Assembly (NCBI GenBank): GCA_900542255.1
Contig: UQMR01000031.1
Span: 1-25,632 of the forward strand
From: an uncultured Porphyromonadaceae bacterium
GTDB lineage: Bacteria > Bacteroidota > Bacteroidia > Bacteroidales > Barnesiellaceae_A
Direction of reading: 5' to 3'
DNA: 25,632 bases
Each line of letters opens with the position of its first letter. Position 1 is the first letter of the stretch. The notes under the pieces were generated by a model, which worked only from the letters and a program-made list of their open reading frames with translations, was not told where the DNA came from and made no database searches. Below are positions 23,374 to 25,632 of this stretch, one piece after another. The position numbers and the translations under genes were made by a program.

Positions 23374-25632
23374 TTACTTATTCAACAGCCCCTCCTTTTG
23401 CTCCTGCACCAATGCGTCTAACACGGCTACTGCCGTAAGATTTACAATGTCGCGGGGCTCACAGGCGATGTCGGTAAAGTGTATGGGCTTGTTAAGGCCT
23501 ATTTGTATAGGACCTATCGTTTCGCCAATACCCATTTCGAGCATCATTTTGTAGGCCGTGTTTGCAGAGCTCAGGTTGGGGAAGATAATGGTATTCACGT
23601 CTTTCCCTCTCAGCTTATTGAAGGGGAAACTTCTGTCTCGCAATTCATTATTAATGGCAAAGCTCACTTGCATTTCACCGTCGATAGGCAAATCAGGATA
23701 GTGTTCCTGCATATAACGCACGGCATTGCGCACGAGCATGGGGCTGCCTATCTTGTCGGCGCCGAAGTTCGAATACGATACCATCGCCATAACCGGTTCT
23801 TGTGCAAAGAATCGTACGGCTTCGGCCGTCAGACGAGCGACATCGGTAAGCGTATCGGTGTCGGGATGTCGATTTATCAGGGTGTCGGACAAGAAATAGG
23901 TACCTTTCTTGGAGTTGATGATGTGCATGGCTCCAAAGTGGTTGAATCCTTCTCGTATGCCTATTACCTCTTTGGCTATTTGTATCGTCTCGGTATATTT
24001 CGAATAAGTACCGGTAATAAACGCATCGGCATCGCCGGTCTCTACCATCATCATACCGAAGTAATTGCGGTCGAACATTTTCTCTACCGCTTCCTCGTAA
24101 GTAATACCTTCGCGTTGCCGTTTGTCGGTGAGGATACGCGCATAACGCAAGCGGCGACTTTCTTCGTTGGGATGGCGCAGATTTACTATTTCAAGGCCAT
24201 CGAGATCTACACCGATAGAAGCTGCGAGTTTGCTTATATACTCGTCATTTCCCAATAGTACGGGCTGGCATATATTCTCTCTCAGAGCTGTGACTGCGGC
24301 ACGCAGCATGTTGGCATGGTTGGCCTCGGCAAAAACGACTCGCTTGCGAGGCGAATTTTGAGCCTTTTCATAGATATGACGCAACATCTTGTTATCGTTG
24401 CCCATAAGTACGCGCAACTTGTGCTCGTAGGCTTTCCAATCGGTGATAGGATGCCGGGCAATACCCGAGTTCATAGCAGCTCTTGCTACGGCCGGCGCTA
24501 CGGTAATGAGCAGGCGCGGGTCGAGAGGTTTGGGTATAATGTAGTCGGGGCCGAATTTGATGCGATTCAGCCCGTAAGCGGCGTTTACTACATCGGGAAC
24601 CGGTTGTTTGGCCAACGATGCGATGGCATATACGGCCGCCAGTTTCATCTCTTCATTTATTCCGGTAGCCCGGGCGTCGAGGGCGCCCCGGAAGATGTAG
24701 GGGAATCCTATCACGTTATTGATTTGGTTCGGATAATCGGAGCGGCCGGTGGCAAATATCAGGTCGGGACGCGAAGCCTTGGCTTTCTCATAAGATATCT
24801 CGGGATTGGGATTTGCCAAGGCAAAGACAATAGGACGCTCGTTCATAGATTGTATCATCTCGGGCGTCAGCACATCGGCGATAGACAGCCCCAGGAATAC
24901 ATCGGCTCCTACCATAGCCTCGGCCAGCGTCGATATGTTGCGGTCTGTGGCAAATTCGGCTTTTGTAGCATTCAGGTTGGTCCGGCTCTTGGTAATGACA
25001 CCCTTGCTGTCTACCATGACAATATTTTCGGGTCGAATGCCTAATTTTTTATAAAGACGGGTACATGAGATAGCTGCTGCACCGGCACCGTTTACGACAA
25101 GGCGTACATCCTCTATGCGCTTGCCTTGCAGCTCGATGGCATTAAGCAATCCGGCTCCCGATATGATGGCAGTACCATGTTGGTCGTCGTGCATGACAGG
25201 AATATCAAGCTCTTCTTTCAGTCGTTGTTCTATCTCGAAACATTCGGGAGCTTTTATGTCTTCCAGATTTATACCTCCAAAAGTGGGGGAGATAGCCTTG
25301 ACAGCCTGAATAAACTTATCGGGGTCTTTCTCGGCTACTTCAATATCGAATACATCAATCCCGGCAAAGATTTTGAATAACAATCCTTTGCCCTCCATTA
25401 CGGGTTTTCCCGACAAGGCTCCTATGTCACCCAATCCCAAGACAGCCGTTCCGTTTGAAATGACGGCAACAAGATTACCTTTCGCCGTATAGTCGTATGC
25501 ACATTCGGGATTTTTCTCTATTTCAAGACAAGGTTGTGCAACGCCAGGTGTATATGCCATAGAAAGGTCGCGTTGTGTACTGTAAGGTTTGGTGGGAATA
25601 ACCTCTATTTTCCCGGGTTTGCCCTCTTTGTG
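23374..25632 (-). CDS. maeB: NADP-type malic enzyme with phosphotransacetylase-like domain (5' end outside window)
   Basis: Oxidative decarboxylation of malate to pyruvate and CO2. 752 residues are visible, and the frame is open to the window edge. The first residues [18 protein letters not shown] sit before [13 protein letters not shown], so perhaps only 10-15 residues are missing; the internal Met at 25560 is not the start. Malic enzyme motifs: [13 protein letters not shown] (catalytic Tyr), [25 protein letters not shown] (catalytic Lys), [15 protein letters not shown] and MHDDQHGTA (metal ligands), and the NAD(P) loop VNGAGAAA. The C-terminal half from about [14 protein letters not shown] onward is the PTA_PTB-like domain ([15 protein letters not shown]), usually regulatory and not catalytic in this class. 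It ends 147 bases upstream of the peptidase gene on the same strand. Confidence 0.96.
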   Translation of the reverse strand, partial: HKEGKPGKIEVIPTKPYSTQRDLSMAYTPGVAQPCLEIEKNPECAYDYTAKGNLVAVISNGTAVLGLGDIGALSGKPVMEGKGLLFKIFAGIDVFDIEVAEKDPDKFIQAVKAISPTFGGINLEDIKAPECFEIEQRLKEELDIPVMHDDQHGTAIISGAGLLNAIELQGKRIEDVRLVVNGAGAAAISCTRLYKKLGIRPENIVMVDSKGVITKSRTNLNATKAEFATDRNISTLAEAMVGADVFLGLSIADVLTPEMIQSMNERPIVFALANPNPEISYEKAKASRPDLIFATGRSDYPNQINNVIGFPYIFRGALDARATGINEEMKLAAVYAIASLAKQPVPDVVNAAYGLNRIKFGPDYIIPKPLDPRLLITVAPAVARAAMNSGIARHPITDWKAYEHKLRVLMGNDNKMLRHIYEKAQNSPRKRVVFAEANHANMLRAAVTALRENICQPVLLGNDEYISKLAASIGVDLDGLEIVNLRHPNEESRRLRYARILTDKRQREGITYEEAVEKMFDRNYFGMMMVETGDADAFITGTYSKYTETIQIAKEVIGIREGFNHFGAMHIINSKKGTYFLSDTLINRHPDTDTLTDVARLTAEAVRFFAQEPVMAMVSYSNFGADKIGSPMLVRNAVRYMQEHYPDLPIDGEMQVSFAINNELRDRSFPFNKLRGKDVNTIIFPNLSSANTAYKMMLEMGIGETIGPIQIGLNKPIHFTDIACEPRDIVNLTAVAVLDALVQEQKEGLLNK

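Noticed and set aside
1..25632. tRNA or rRNA genes, CRISPR arrays, insertion sequences, invertible promoters
   Set aside because: None were recognised on reading both strands; no transposase, integrase or regularly spaced direct repeats were seen.

Overview
The window looks like a chromosomal segment of a Bacteroidales bacterium, probably host-associated. Three things support this. Several starts are preceded by the Bacteroidetes sigma-factor -7 element TAnnTTTG, in two cases with a TTG/TTTG about 18-19 bases upstream, and there are no Shine-Dalgarno-like sites. Families largely confined to Bacteroidetes are present (DUF4493, PCMD, DUF4923-like). Most lipoprotein signals are followed by charged or acidic residues. 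I do not commit to a genus.

Layout. (1) 1-4944: a 3'-truncated pyruvate phosphate dikinase gene (minus strand) lies divergent to rlmD (23S rRNA uracil-C5 methyltransferase). rlmD is followed by an MFS transporter gene that ends in a strong hairpin terminator. (2) 5260-14327, minus strand: a tightly spaced six-gene block (gaps of about 1-20 bases). It encodes four lipoproteins built from DUF4493, FN3-like and PCMD modules and two paralogous small outer-membrane beta-barrel proteins. This is the most interesting part of the window and reads as one cell-surface system of unknown function. (3) 14521-17106, plus strand and divergent from that block: a polytopic GT-C-type membrane glycosyltransferase candidate followed by a GT4 glycosyltransferase. 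(4) 17140-17520, minus: crcB fluoride channel. (5) 17889-19883, plus: a large membrane-anchored FlaA1/CapD-type NDP-sugar dehydratase/epimerase behind a well-matched promoter and a structured leader of about 220 bases. (6) A 448-base gap without a convincing gene, then a DUF4923-like exported protein (20332-21024). (7) Minus strand: a lipoprotein S9A prolyl oligopeptidase and a 5'-truncated malic enzyme with a phosphotransacetylase-like C-terminal domain (maeB type).

How they fit together. PPDK and malic enzyme at the two ends are C3/C4 carbon-node enzymes. RlmD is housekeeping. The middle is envelope biology: surface lipoproteins with barrel partners, next to enzymes that build sugar nucleotides and glycans. 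Whether the glycan genes act on the neighbouring surface proteins is unknown. O-glycosylation sequons are present in several of those proteins, so the idea can be tested, but the sequence does not prove it.
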